Assembly (NCBI GenBank): GCA_013215445.1
Contig: JABSRA010000008.1
Location: forward strand, 1 to 64,000
DNA: 64,000 nt
Source: Oceanospirillaceae bacterium
GTDB lineage: Bacteria > Pseudomonadota > Gammaproteobacteria > Pseudomonadales > Balneatricaceae
Direction: 5' to 3'
Below, in pieces: positions 53,488 through 62,353 of the stretch. The position numbers and the translations under genes were made by a program. Positions within the stretch are counted from its first letter, which is position 1; every line of letters begins with the position of its first letter. Under the pieces are notes generated by a model. That model had not been told where the DNA came from, made no database searches, and was given only the letters and a program-made list of their open reading frames with translations.

Positions 53488-54068
53488 TGAGAAGTTTACT
53501 TAAATGCACACTACTTGCAGCTGCCATTGCCACCAGCACGATAGCAACCGCCGCTACCTATGTAATCGACGACGTCACAGCTGGCGCCCACTCGCAAATT
53601 GACGTCAAGGTAAAGCACATCGGCATCAGCTGGGTAAAGGGCCGCTTTAATAGCTTCGCCGGTACCTTTGAATACGATAAAGATCTGCCGAATGACTCTA
53701 GTGTTGAAGTCACTATTGACACTAACAGCTTTGATTCAAACCACGCTAAGCGCAACAAACATATCATGAGCCCCGATTTTTTAGACGTGGCTAAATATCC
53801 AACTGCGACCTTTAAAAGTAGCAACATTAAAGATTTGGGTGACAATAAAGTACAAGTCACTGGTGAGTTAATCTTGCACGGCGTCACTAAAACTATCTCT
53901 TTTGATGCGCTACTACTCGGTGAAGGTGATTCCCCATGGGGTGATTATCGCGCGGGCTTTGAAGCTTCGGTTGACCTGAATTTTGCAGATTTCAAAATCG
54001 ATACCGTTAAATATGGCGTTTCAGATTTTACCATCAATATGTTTTTTGAAGGTAAGACAGCTAAGTAA
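53487..54068 (+). CDS. YceI-family periplasmic lipid-binding protein
   Basis: 193 residues with a Sec signal peptide (LLAAAIATSTIATAA, cleavage near 23). The mature protein starts TYVIDDVTAGAHSQIDVKV and has VKGRFNSFAGTFEYD and GVTKTISFDA, the typical lipocalin-like beta barrel of YceI, which binds isoprenoid chains. It is translationally coupled to cytochrome b561. Together they probably work in periplasmic quinone handling (inference). Confidence 0.93.
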   Translation: MRSLLKCTLLAAAIATSTIATAATYVIDDVTAGAHSQIDVKVKHIGISWVKGRFNSFAGTFEYDKDLPNDSSVEVTIDTNSFDSNHAKRNKHIMSPDFLDVAKYPTATFKSSNIKDLGDNKVQVTGELILHGVTKTISFDALLLGEGDSPWGDYRAGFEASVDLNFADFKIDTVKYGVSDFTINMFFEGKTAK

Positions 54069-54076
54069 TAACCCCA

Positions 54077-54107
54077 CCTCTCGCAATTCACTGCGAGAGG
54101 TTATTCT
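54077..54107 (+). terminator. terminator after yceI
   Basis: A perfect 9-bp stem CCTCTCGCA/TGCGAGAGG with a six-base loop followed by TTATTCT, eight bases after the yceI stop. It should end the cytochrome b561-yceI transcript. Confidence 0.75.
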
Positions 54108-54194
54108 AGCGCTAGATTTTATCCCTCGACACCTTGTTTAACGCTGCTATACGCCTATAATTGCGCCACACTTCCCTTTACAGATTTGGCCATT

Positions 54195-54554
54195 ATGCTA
54201 TACGTACTTCCAGATTCCGCAGGCGACATGCTGATACTTCAAGCCACCGGGACTCTCTCTCAAAAAGATTACACAGAAGTTTTTTTAACCCAGATACAAA
54301 AGCAGCTCAAGCCCGGCTTGAGTTTACGAGTTTTGTTATATCTCGATCAAGATTTTAAACAGTTCGACGAAGATTCTAATTGGAATGCCCAGCAGCTCTT
54401 TGCGCTTGCCAATGCAGACATCAGCAGAATGGCCATTGTTAGCGCAGGCTGCGGCGATGAGCTGTGCCAAAGCTTTGCCAGCCCGTCTGTACAGCACTTT
54501 GCCATTGCTGAGTTTCTAAAAGCTCTACACTGGTGTGACGAAGCTATGCACTAG
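54195..54554 (+). CDS. SpoIIAA/STAS-like protein
   Basis: 119 residues from the ATG at 54195 (a TTG nine bases upstream is possible). The pattern ATGTLSQKDYTEVFLTQIQK, LSLRVLLYLDQDFKQF and ISRMAIVSAGCGDEL matches the SpoIIAA-like (DUF3478-type) fold related to STAS domains. Its function is unknown; relatives may bind lipids or act as partner switches. It is convergent with, and overlaps by 11 bp, the end of a SulP transporter, which itself ends with a STAS domain. Confidence 0.7.
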   Translation: MLYVLPDSAGDMLILQATGTLSQKDYTEVFLTQIQKQLKPGLSLRVLLYLDQDFKQFDEDSNWNAQQLFALANADISRMAIVSAGCGDELCQSFASPSVQHFAIAEFLKALHWCDEAMH

Positions 54555-56304
54555 TTTTGTGACTATCTTGTATGATCAAAGGTTGCTCAAATTTATCGCA
54601 TTCAATAAATACATGCTGAGTACAAAGCTCACAGACACTTTGATTTAATCGGGGAAAGATACTTTCTATTGCCTCTTTTTTATTTTCAAAAAATTGCGAC
54701 TCAGACAGTTCACTGGTTAATCCGAGTTTAATCGCACGCTGTTTAACCACAGGTTTCATCCCATAAAAATACAGACCGCCGCCTTTAGCTTTTAATTTTT
54801 TAGCTAAGTTGATCAACAGATCTGTGCCACTTAAGTCAATAAAGTTAATGCCACTGCAAATTATCAAAATACTATTGACTTCTGGTTGCAACAGAATGCT
54901 TTCCACTCTATTTTGAATGTGATTAACCGAGCCAAAGTAAATAGACATATCAACGCGTAATACTCTCAGTTGCGGGCAGTGCATGCCCGTGTGGGTACTC
55001 GCTTCCACAAAGCGGTGTTGACCGACATTCAAGGCCATCTCGGTTATTTCAGGGCTTGAAGTTTTGGCTAAAAACAAAATTAGCGACATCATCACACCCA
55101 GGTAAATGGCAAATTCAAGCTCTAAGAACAAGGTGGAGAAAAAAGTAATCAGCAATACTGATGACTCTGCCTTACTGGTGGTCAATATTTTTTTAATATG
55201 GACCATATCGACCAGATTATAAGCGACTAACAAAATCACTCCCGCCATTGCCGCCACCGGTAGATAAGCGGTCAACGGTGCTATTAGCAATACAATTAAT
55301 ACCAGAATGATGGCGGCAAAAATAGCCGACAGCCCTGATTTAGCACCGGCTTCATAGTTAACCCCAGAGCGGGTGAATGATCCTGAGCCCGCATAGCAGG
55401 AGAAGAAACTACCGACAATATTAGACAGCCCCTGACCGATAAATTCCTGATTGGGATAAATGCGCTGCTGCGATTTGATAGCGATTGCACGACTGATAGA
55501 GACCGCTTCAATCAAACCTAATAGAGCGATCGCAAAAGCTTCTGGGGCCAGTAATTGCAACGTTGATAATGACAAATCCGGCATCGATAAAGGTGGCAGC
55601 CCAGCGGGAATCCCACCGACAAATTCAATCCCTGTGCCCTGACCTAAAGAGACTGCAATTAAACTACCGATAATCATTGCCGCTAATAAGTTGGGTACTT
55701 TAGGCACCAAACGTTTTACTAACACGGCCACCGCTAAGGTTGTAAAGCCCACACTAAAAACCGCAACATTAAGCATTTCTATGTTGGTGAAGAAGCTAAT
55801 CCAAGTATCGATGAAAGACAATCCTTTGCCAGTGGCTATGCCACTAATATGTTTAACTTGGCTAGTTGCTATTAAAATAGCGGCTCCCGCGGTAAAACCA
55901 ATCACCACAGTATGCGAGACAAAATCAACTAGTTTTCCCAATCTCGCCAAGCCAAAGGCAAGCTGATAGATACCCGCCATTAAGGTCAGGGTTAATGCCA
56001 TCGAGATAAAGGCTTCACTGCCGGGCTCGGCGTAGCCGCTGAGTGAGGAAAACACCACGATAGAGATGGCAGTGGTAGGGCCTGAAATTAAATGTTTAGA
56101 AGAGCCAAATAGCGCGGCTATAACCGGGGTGACCATGGCCGTATACAGGCCATACTGAGGAGGCAAACCCGCTATCGTGGCAAAGGCCACTCCCTGTGGC
56201 AGCACAATAACAGCACCGGTGAGCCCGGCCAAAAAATCAGCTTTTATATCCGCAAATGTTAAATACTTAAACCAAATTAAAAATGGAAAAAAACGATTAT
56301 TCAT
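54544..56304 (-). CDS. SulP-family anion transporter with C-terminal STAS domain
   Basis: 586 residues. About 12-14 membrane segments (residues 20-430), with the signatures VLPQGVAFATIAGLPPQYGLYTA (interrupted for description) and SGPTTAISIVVFSSL, followed by GSFTRSGVNYEAGAKS. The cytoplasmic STAS domain (about 440-550) has INFIDLSGTDLLINLAKK. Bacterial SulP proteins carry sulfate, bicarbonate or dicarboxylates. The sequence does not decide among them. No carbonic anhydrase or sulfate-assimilation gene is adjacent. Confidence 0.9.
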   Translation of the reverse strand: MNNRFFPFLIWFKYLTFADIKADFLAGLTGAVIVLPQGVAFATIAGLPPQYGLYTAMVTPVIAALFGSSKHLISGPTTAISIVVFSSLSGYAEPGSEAFISMALTLTLMAGIYQLAFGLARLGKLVDFVSHTVVIGFTAGAAILIATSQVKHISGIATGKGLSFIDTWISFFTNIEMLNVAVFSVGFTTLAVAVLVKRLVPKVPNLLAAMIIGSLIAVSLGQGTGIEFVGGIPAGLPPLSMPDLSLSTLQLLAPEAFAIALLGLIEAVSISRAIAIKSQQRIYPNQEFIGQGLSNIVGSFFSCYAGSGSFTRSGVNYEAGAKSGLSAIFAAIILVLIVLLIAPLTAYLPVAAMAGVILLVAYNLVDMVHIKKILTTSKAESSVLLITFFSTLFLELEFAIYLGVMMSLILFLAKTSSPEITEMALNVGQHRFVEASTHTGMHCPQLRVLRVDMSIYFGSVNHIQNRVESILLQPEVNSILIICSGINFIDLSGTDLLINLAKKLKAKGGGLYFYGMKPVVKQRAIKLGLTSELSESQFFENKKEAIESIFPRLNQSVCELCTQHVFIECDKFEQPLIIQDSHKTSA

Positions 56305-56389
56305 TTATTTACCCGTGATAGGCCGCCTCAACAAGCCACAATCAGACAACGCAAAACACAATGAGCGGGAGTATTCTTAAAAATATAGA

Positions 56390-56863
56390 CTATGGTTTCA
56401 TACCCAATTTAAATTGGCCATCCTGATTAAATTGAATAACTTCATTTCTGCGCTTACCCAGTAAAATAGGCCCATTATCCAAGAATAAAAAATTCTTCCA
56501 ATGTGAACAAAAAACTTCCCATGTGGTTTCGATGATATTGTCTGCATGGTAGCAAAAGTAGACGACTGTATTGCCCTCCCAGTCTATAAACTCTTCAATC
56601 TCTCTGGGTAAATCGCCATCATCCGACTCCCAGCAAACTTGCCATTTCCCGGTTACTTTCCAACTGGTGGATTTTGCAGGCCAATCGGTGCGGAGAAACA
56701 AGTCCGGATGGTTGGCATCTTTACTGACCAGTTGATGCCAAAGTTGATTGGATCTACTTTCAACCAAAGGCTTAATTAAGGATAAACTCTGTGGCTCAAT
56801 AGGCAGTTCCCGGTGATTAAAAAACCAGGCGTACCGATAGTCATTTAAGCTGATATATTGCAT
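56390..56863 (-). CDS. DUF2947 family protein
   Basis: 157 residues, no signal peptide. The features MQYISLNDYRYAWFFNHRELP, IDWEGNTVVYFCYHADNIIE, TTWEVFCSHWKNFLFLDNGP and ILLGKRRNEVIQF match the gammaproteobacterial DUF2947 family, rich in tryptophan. The function of the family is not known. It stands alone between the SulP gene and a divergent small gene. Confidence 0.8.
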   Translation of the reverse strand: MQYISLNDYRYAWFFNHRELPIEPQSLSLIKPLVESRSNQLWHQLVSKDANHPDLFLRTDWPAKSTSWKVTGKWQVCWESDDGDLPREIEEFIDWEGNTVVYFCYHADNIIETTWEVFCSHWKNFLFLDNGPILLGKRRNEVIQFNQDGQFKLGMKP

Positions 56864-56984
56864 TTTGATGCTGCCAAAATTAAATAATTATAGCCTGTTG
56901 GCGCTGTATTTTCTATTGATATACTGCCATTTACGACCTTTATCATGGATGTTCCTTTGCTAAAAATTAAGGCATAATAGAGAC

Positions 56985-57302
56985 ATGATAAAAAGACCCT
57001 CAAAATCTGACATTCGAACTCTCCTGGACAATCAAATTCATGATTATTTAAATCGTGGCGGAAAAATTCAAGAGTATAGCCAAGGCGATAGCTCTCTCGT
57101 CGACGGAAGGTACGACCGCAATCAATTTATTCACGGCATGCCAAAACAAAATCGCACCCCGGTTAGCGACACCTTAAAAATTATTGATCAACGCAAAACC
57201 AGTCACCCTGCCCCTCTTCACAAACGTAATCCTAGCCGCGTTAAAAAAATGATTTATGATGATTTTGGCGAACCGCTTCGCGAAGTATGGACCGATAAAT
57301 AA
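56985..57302 (+). CDS. small conserved-looking protein with GGKIQ motif
   Basis: 105 residues. The N-terminal half has DNQIHDYLNRGGKIQEYSQG, a motif shared with several small regulators in Pseudomonas such as SutA (FLxRGGKVQE), while the rest is basic and probably disordered (KIIDQRKTSHPAPLHKRNPS). No metal or DNA-binding motif is clear. It is divergent from the DUF2947 gene. A nucleic-acid or RNA-polymerase association is only a guess from the motif and charge. Confidence 0.55.
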   Translation: MIKRPSKSDIRTLLDNQIHDYLNRGGKIQEYSQGDSSLVDGRYDRNQFIHGMPKQNRTPVSDTLKIIDQRKTSHPAPLHKRNPSRVKKMIYDDFGEPLREVWTDK

Positions 57303-57617
57303 TGGTTGCGACCTAGTCTATGCTGTAGGTCAAGCTAAAATTGATACAGCTCAATACTATCTTTATCACATTTTGCTATCTTGAGATGAGCTTAGCTTCT
57401 AAAACAAACCAATAATAATTTTTATAAAACTTACTATCTACACTCCCTTTTTTAGAAAAATAAAGCTATAGTGAATTTATCAACGTTGCTTGATAATATT
57501 TTTTAATCACCTAAACAGAGGACATCTCACCTTACAGCCGTTTAACTTTTTGGCTCACTGGAAAATACTTTTATCGTTAAAAGTATTCAGAACATACAGA
57601 ACAGTAAGGAAACGCAA
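57303..57617. other. intergenic, AT-rich upstream region of hpf
   Basis: About 315 bp of AT-rich DNA that should contain the hpf promoter. No gene, repeat or specific operator was recognised. Confidence 0.45.
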
Positions 57618-57977
57618 ATGATTATAAACATTACCCATCGCAGTGAAAAAGTATCACCTGCAGTTAAAGAAAAAATTGAAAACTGGCTAAATCACAGCCA
57701 GCAACGCTATGACATTATTACTAGCGCACAAGTGACCATTGACACTTCAGAGCGCGGTGACGATATAGAGGCAACACTTCATACTAGCGGCAAAGAGATA
57801 TATGCAAAGACCCATGCTGCCAACTTATTTGCAGCCATCGATTCTCTCACCGATAAAATCGACCGCCAACTCGCTAAAGCCAAGGATAAAATGAACTCCA
57901 AGAAAGGAGGCCCCAGGCATCTAGAGGTAGCGGCAGAAGAGATACCCGTTGAAGAGCCGAGCACTCTCGAGGCTTAA
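57618..57977 (+). CDS. hpf: ribosome hibernation promoting factor
   Basis: 119 residues, the short HPF/YfiA type. MIINITHRSEKVSPAVKEKIE and VTIDTSERGDDIEATLHTSGKE with AIDSLTDKIDRQLAKAKDK give the beta-alpha-beta-beta-beta-alpha fold that binds the 30S decoding site and promotes 100S dimers in stationary phase. The tail after residue 100 is acidic. It usually stands near rpoN, but that gene is not here. A GTAAGGA site precedes the ATG. Confidence 0.93.
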   Translation: MIINITHRSEKVSPAVKEKIENWLNHSQQRYDIITSAQVTIDTSERGDDIEATLHTSGKEIYAKTHAANLFAAIDSLTDKIDRQLAKAKDKMNSKKGGPRHLEVAAEEIPVEEPSTLEA

Positions 57978-57988
57978 TCTATCAAATA

Positions 57989-58012
57989 CTCCCGAAGCAA
58001 AGGTTTCGGGAG
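57989..58012 (+). terminator. hairpin after hpf
   Basis: A perfect 8-bp GC-rich stem CTCCCGAA/TTCGGGAG with an eight-base loop, 11 bases after the hpf stop. It is followed by ATCAAAAAA rather than a T run, so it is either a rho-assisted terminator or an mRNA 3' stabiliser. Confidence 0.5.
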
Positions 58013-58204
58013 ATCAAAAAACATTACGACTACTTCTAAACCCTAATTTTAAACCCTAAAAAATTACTTTTCTGCACAAAAAAACCTTTTTTCGCTAAAA
58101 AGCAGTCAAAATAACGACGAAAAAATGCTACATTACTCAACATCATTTTATCGAATAATCATTGACAAACGAAAGTGATATACCTACTCTCTCTTATCTC
58201 AAAC

Positions 58205-58223
58205 GATAATGATTGTTATTTAG
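58205..58223. promoter_or_regulatory. putative Fur box before flavodoxin
   Basis: GATAATGATTGTTATTTAG matches 13 of 19 positions of the GATAATGATAATCATTATC consensus, with the first nine identical. It lies 28-46 bp upstream of the flavodoxin start. Flavodoxin replaces ferredoxin under iron limitation, so Fur repression would make sense. Confidence 0.55.
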
Positions 58224-58250
58224 AAACTATTTACATAATTGGAATTACCA

Positions 58251-58754
58251 GTGAGCATAGCACTTTTTTACGGTACAACGACCGGTAACACAGGAGATGT
58301 AGCCGAAAAAGTTCAGCTGCATCTTGAGAATATAGAACTTTTTGACGTGGCTGACTCCCCTCTTAATATTATTGAAAATTATCAGCAGATAATTTTTGCC
58401 ATACCAACCTGGGACTATGGCGAAGTACAAGAAGACTGGCAAGAAGTGTGGGATGAGGTTGATACGCTGGACTTCACCGGTAAGACCGTGGCTTTTATTG
58501 GTCTGGGAGATCAGTACGGTTATGCCGAGTGGTTTCTTGATGCTATGGGCATGCTACACGACAAAGTCGTCGCTAAAGGAGCCAGCATTGTGGGTCACTG
58601 GCCTACCGACAGCTATGAATTTGACGAGTCTAAAGCACTCACTGCCGATAAAAAGTTTTTCATCGGCTTAGCTATTGATGATGATTGCCAAAACGAACTT
58701 AGCGATGAAAGAATTGAACAGTGGTGTGAACAGGTTAGCTTAGAGTTTGGCTAA
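58251..58754 (+). CDS. flavodoxin
   Basis: 167 residues from a GTG start. The FMN phosphate loop reads YGTTTGNTGD (residues about 7-16), the two flavin-flanking aromatic loops are PTWDYGEVQEDW (Trp) and GLGDQYGYAEWF (Tyr), and WPTDSYEFDESKAL is the long-chain insertion. It is a low-potential electron carrier that can replace ferredoxin. A TTG twelve bases upstream would add four residues. A probable Fur box precedes it, supporting iron-dependent expression. Confidence 0.92.
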   Translation: MSIALFYGTTTGNTGDVAEKVQLHLENIELFDVADSPLNIIENYQQIIFAIPTWDYGEVQEDWQEVWDEVDTLDFTGKTVAFIGLGDQYGYAEWFLDAMGMLHDKVVAKGASIVGHWPTDSYEFDESKALTADKKFFIGLAIDDDCQNELSDERIEQWCEQVSLEFG

Positions 58755-58778
58755 TTAATACTTATCTAATCCGTCACT

Positions 58779-58800
58779 TAGCGCTCATTTTCGAGCGCTA
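58779..58800 (+). terminator. hairpin after flavodoxin gene
   Basis: A perfect 8-bp stem TAGCGCTC/GAGCGCTA with a six-base loop 25 bases after the flavodoxin stop. The following CCTCTCT is pyrimidine-rich but not a T run, so termination is likely but not certain. Confidence 0.5.
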
Positions 58801-59006
58801 CCTCTCTACCCGCTCGATTCGAGCCACACATTGCCAATCTCAATAACTTATTGCAGGCCATCTGCTATTCAAATATAATCTATTAGCTTAAAGATCATTG
58901 CAGTTTATATTATTGAATCTATTTTGTTTTCTTATTAAAAGCCCTTCCAAAAAAGCAAGAAACAACATACTCTCTGGTGCTGTAATAAATTTTCATAGGA
59001 GAGGAC

Positions 59007-60503
59007 ATGTTTAGACTGGTTGGTATTTTTTTAGTAGTTGCTATCGCCGCTGCTTCTTATTTTTTAGTCTTTGAAGACTCCGTATTACCGAGCGCAGATT
59101 TAGCTCCCCTAACTCAGCAGCAAAACACTGCGCCAATAGCCGCTACTGAACCCACAAAGGTTGAAGAAGTTGTACCGGCTCCTCTGGTATTGCCAAAACT
59201 TACTAGCTCAGAGAAAAAACAGGCGCAGGCCCATGTTAAAAGCATAACCTCTAGCGCCTCACAGCCCATTGAAATCACCAGTGCCGATCACTTCGTCACC
59301 GCCGATCAATTACTCCAGCTACCTGAACTTGCCCCACTGATAGCCAAGCTAGAAAGCCCGACCCAAAACCCTGCATTAATAGTCTCTGCCCCTAACACCG
59401 CGACAGCCAATTTAAACGACGTGCAAAAAAACGCCGAAAATGCCACAGTCGCCCAGAGTTTTGCGGTTAAAATCCCCAGTTTTAAGAAAGTCGACAAACT
59501 AGCGATTAAGACTGAGCAGCAACCAACAACTGAGCAAAACAAGACCGTCATAGAAGTTATAGCCGTGCAGAGCAGCGCCAATCAAATCAGCAACGATCAG
59601 AGTGTGATCACTGCAGATCCAGTCAGTAATGCGCAAACCAAGCCTAAAATCATTGAAGTCATCGTTAAGAGCCAGACCCCCCCCAAACAGACTAGCACTG
59701 TAGAAAAACCTGCTACTATTGAGCAAACGGTGACTGTAGCGAAGCAAAATCCCGCCAGCCAAATAAATTCTGCACCCAGCATTACCATCGTAGATAATCT
59801 AGCCAACCAAGATCAGCTGATCTCGCCAAGCACCTCTGAAGAGATTCCCACGTCACTGTTTAATACCCTGAAGAAAAACTTAGAAGAACTTTCTGATATT
59901 AAAGTCAGCGAACTGGCAGCGCTGGTATCAGATAATATTATCAGTGTGCAAGACCCTAAGCCGACAGCGCAAATGACACTTAAGGCTGAGTCTGCAACTA
60001 AGCCTATTCAAACCCAAGCGCCAGCAAGCACTGCCACCACCCCTATTGTGGCACCCAAACCCACCATCACTGCACAACAAACCAAAGATCTTTCTAAAGA
60101 TAACCGCATCACTTTACGCGAGTTATTGAGTGAAACTGAATCCGATCAAAAGCGCATTTTTTATCTGCATGCCGTTAACGTGTCAGATGAGCAAGGTATT
60201 TGGGGAATTATCCAACAGGGACTGATGGGGACTTTTTCCAAAGGTATCACACTGGCACAAGCTAACGGTGAAGTCAGAGCGCTGATACCTCAAGATGCGG
60301 ATGAAATGCTAAGCAGCAAAAAGAGCTCTTTCCTGGGAAGATTATTAAACTACAAAGTGCTGACCACTTACGTCTACAATTATGAGCAGGGCTATATCGG
60401 CAAAAACCCCGACATCATAAAACCCGGCCAACAACTCATCATTGTTACTTTTACAGAAGATGAATTAATGAGTGTTTACCAGCATTTCAAAGCGCTACAT
60501 TAA
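59007..60503 (+). CDS. membrane-anchored protein with long disordered region and LysM-like C-terminus
   Basis: 498 residues. One N-terminal helix (LVGIFLVVAIAAASYFLVF) anchors it. Residues about 30-370 are low-complexity, rich in Thr, Gln, Pro, Ala and Val (for example QTPPKQTSTVEKPATIEQTV), and probably span the periplasm. The C-terminal 125 residues are folded, with DEQGIWGIIQQGLMGTF and a final NPDIIKPGQQLIIVTF strand-helix resembling the end of a LysM peptidoglycan-binding repeat. It may link inner membrane and cell wall. No family name was recognised. Confidence 0.6.
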   Translation: MFRLVGIFLVVAIAAASYFLVFEDSVLPSADLAPLTQQQNTAPIAATEPTKVEEVVPAPLVLPKLTSSEKKQAQAHVKSITSSASQPIEITSADHFVTADQLLQLPELAPLIAKLESPTQNPALIVSAPNTATANLNDVQKNAENATVAQSFAVKIPSFKKVDKLAIKTEQQPTTEQNKTVIEVIAVQSSANQISNDQSVITADPVSNAQTKPKIIEVIVKSQTPPKQTSTVEKPATIEQTVTVAKQNPASQINSAPSITIVDNLANQDQLISPSTSEEIPTSLFNTLKKNLEELSDIKVSELAALVSDNIISVQDPKPTAQMTLKAESATKPIQTQAPASTATTPIVAPKPTITAQQTKDLSKDNRITLRELLSETESDQKRIFYLHAVNVSDEQGIWGIIQQGLMGTFSKGITLAQANGEVRALIPQDADEMLSSKKSSFLGRLLNYKVLTTYVYNYEQGYIGKNPDIIKPGQQLIIVTFTEDELMSVYQHFKALH

Positions 60504-60517
60504 CCACTAGATCGCGG

Positions 60518-61066
60518 TTAATAACTGCCAAAATAGACACTGTGCTCGCCACTTTGCAGATAGAGTTTTTGCGCTGCTGCATCATCTATCGCTAATGCCA
60601 CTAACTGGTAGTACAAATTGCGGCTAATTTTCCCCTCCATGTTGTCTCGCACTTGCAGGTAGTGACTGGGTTCTCCTGTGATTTCATTGACAGATACGCG
60701 TAATTTATCGGCTTGATCAAGTATCACCACATCTTCGGTGATACTAACGAAACGCAACTGCGTGTCCTGCCCCTCAGGCACTTGCTCTAGATGAATAAAA
60801 TAAAAGGGCACGTCTGCTACTTTAATCCGCCATTTCTCATGCGGAGTCTTTAAAAAATACTGATCGCCTTCGCGACATAAAATTCGCGCGAACATCCGTG
60901 GTATCGCCGTGCGCTTAAAAACATCCCCACAGTGACGCCAGACGCCCTGTGTGTCGATACTGATATCTATGTCCCCCGACAATGCAGGGTGCCACAGATG
61001 CAGTGGTGGCGGCGAGCCTTGCTCAACACTGTTAATTATCTTTTCAAAATCAAAGGTAGTTGGCAT
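60518..61066 (-). CDS. DUF1285 family protein
   Basis: 182 residues, soluble. PPPLHLWHPALSGDIDISID, GVWRHCGDVFKRTAIPRMFA and WRIKVADVPFYFIHLEQV follow the DUF1285 pattern found in many gammaproteobacteria, an all-beta fold of unknown function. It is convergent with the LysM-like gene, only 14 bp away. It has no operon partner. Confidence 0.85.
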   Translation of the reverse strand: MPTTFDFEKIINSVEQGSPPPLHLWHPALSGDIDISIDTQGVWRHCGDVFKRTAIPRMFARILCREGDQYFLKTPHEKWRIKVADVPFYFIHLEQVPEGQDTQLRFVSITEDVVILDQADKLRVSVNEITGEPSHYLQVRDNMEGKISRNLYYQLVALAIDDAAAQKLYLQSGEHSVYFGSY

Positions 61067-61255
61067 AAGGTATAACTTCTATAGTTAATAAGTGGCCAGA
61101 TATTAACCACAGCATGGCAAAATCTGAAGAGAATGACCCTCTATTAGGTTTTCTCATCTTAACGTTAATTTATATCATATACAGATCTATTAACATGAAT
61201 AATATTCACTGCTATACTAATTTCATCATTAACTTAATCATAGTGGATATTAAAC

Positions 61256-62206
61256 ATGCGTGCCAATCTAGCGACTCGACTCAGTGACCCAAACCGTGGG
61301 GTATATTTTGTGGGAACAACCCCACCAAGAGCCGAAGTTGCCGAAATGGATATGCACATCATCGCAGATAAGTTATTACAACGACTCACCTCCATTGATT
61401 ACGATGGTTTGGTGGTCTATGACATTCAAGATGAGAGTAGTCGTACAGCGACACCTAGGCCCTTTCCATTTAAAGCGACCTATGACAGCCGCGTCTATTC
61501 AAGCGTGCTCAGTAAAAAATCTAGCCATCCAACCATTACTTATAAAAGTGTCTCGGCGAGATCAAAGCAAGAGTTTAACCAATGGTTAGAGCAGGCTTGG
61601 ACTGAATACGGCATACGCAATTTGGTATTGGTCGGCAGCCCCTCTTCGACCGGCAACATTCAGTTACCGCTCAAAGATGCCTATAAGGCACTTGAAGCTC
61701 ATGAACGCAGTTTTAATTTAGGTGGCGTTGCCATAGCCGAGCGTCACGTTAAAAAGGGTGATGAGCATCTGCGCATGCAGCAAAAAAGCATTGATGGCTG
61801 CAATTTTTTTATCACTCAAGCCGTCTATGATGCCGATGCGACTATCGACCTACTGCAGCAGTATGCTGCACTGTGTAAAGAGCAGGGGGTTAAAGCCAAT
61901 CGGGTGATCTTAACATTCACCCCCTGTGGCAGCCAGAAAACCTTAGATTTCATGCAGTGGCTGGGAATAGCCACGCCGAGCGCTATAAAAACTCGGATAC
62001 TCAACGCGCCAGATTCACTGGTTGAATCTATTGCTATTTGCGAGGAGAACTTACAAAAAATCTTAAACTACTGCCTGAGTTTAGACATCCCACTGGGATT
62101 AAACATCGAGAGCTTAACCAACCGTAAAGAGGAGATTGACGCGTCGATTAAGCTGTTTAAATTGCTCAAGGCAACTTTAGATTTAAATTTGGCTAAGCGC
62201 GCTTAA
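61256..62206 (+). CDS. methylenetetrahydrofolate reductase-like protein
   Basis: 316 residues. The barrel features VYFVGTTPPRAEVAEMDMH, LVVYDIQDESSR, NLVLVGSPSS and GCNFFITQAVYDAD match the MetF (MTHFR) superfamily, the last being a strong family signature. The position of the catalytic Glu in MetF (FEFFPP) appears to read FVGTTPP here, so ordinary CH2-THF reduction is doubtful. It may act on another folate or C1 substrate. It lies alone between DUF1285 and the yciH side. Confidence 0.8.
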   Translation: MRANLATRLSDPNRGVYFVGTTPPRAEVAEMDMHIIADKLLQRLTSIDYDGLVVYDIQDESSRTATPRPFPFKATYDSRVYSSVLSKKSSHPTITYKSVSARSKQEFNQWLEQAWTEYGIRNLVLVGSPSSTGNIQLPLKDAYKALEAHERSFNLGGVAIAERHVKKGDEHLRMQQKSIDGCNFFITQAVYDADATIDLLQQYAALCKEQGVKANRVILTFTPCGSQKTLDFMQWLGIATPSAIKTRILNAPDSLVESIAICEENLQKILNYCLSLDIPLGLNIESLTNRKEEIDASIKLFKLLKATLDLNLAKRA

Positions 62207-62245
62207 TCCTTTGCTTCAAATCAGTAACTGAGGATTCATTCAGCC

Positions 62246-62353
62246 TCAGTTGCTGGCCATCAGCAATAATAATACCGCCGCTAGGCTGACAAAAATCATG
62301 ATCAAACGCATTCTCTGACAGCTTTTACAGACCTTTCTTTTTTTTACTTTCAT
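62246..62353 (-). CDS. 35-residue small membrane protein with CxxC motif
   Basis: The frame starts with ATG at 62353, directly after the yciH stop codon (TAG then ATG). The product is MKVKKRKVCKSCQRMRLIMI followed by FVSLAAVLLLLMASN: a basic N-terminus with a CKSC pair, then one hydrophobic helix. The layout (basic cytosolic head, single span) and the tight junction with yciH support translation by coupling. It is too short for confident family assignment. Confidence 0.55.
   Translation of the reverse strand: MKVKKRKVCKSCQRMRLIMIFVSLAAVLLLLMASN

Noticed and set aside
54186-54554. SpoIIAA-like gene as a regulatory partner of the SulP transporter
   Set aside because: The genes are convergent with overlapping ends, which does not indicate co-expression; the shared STAS-like fold is suggestive only.
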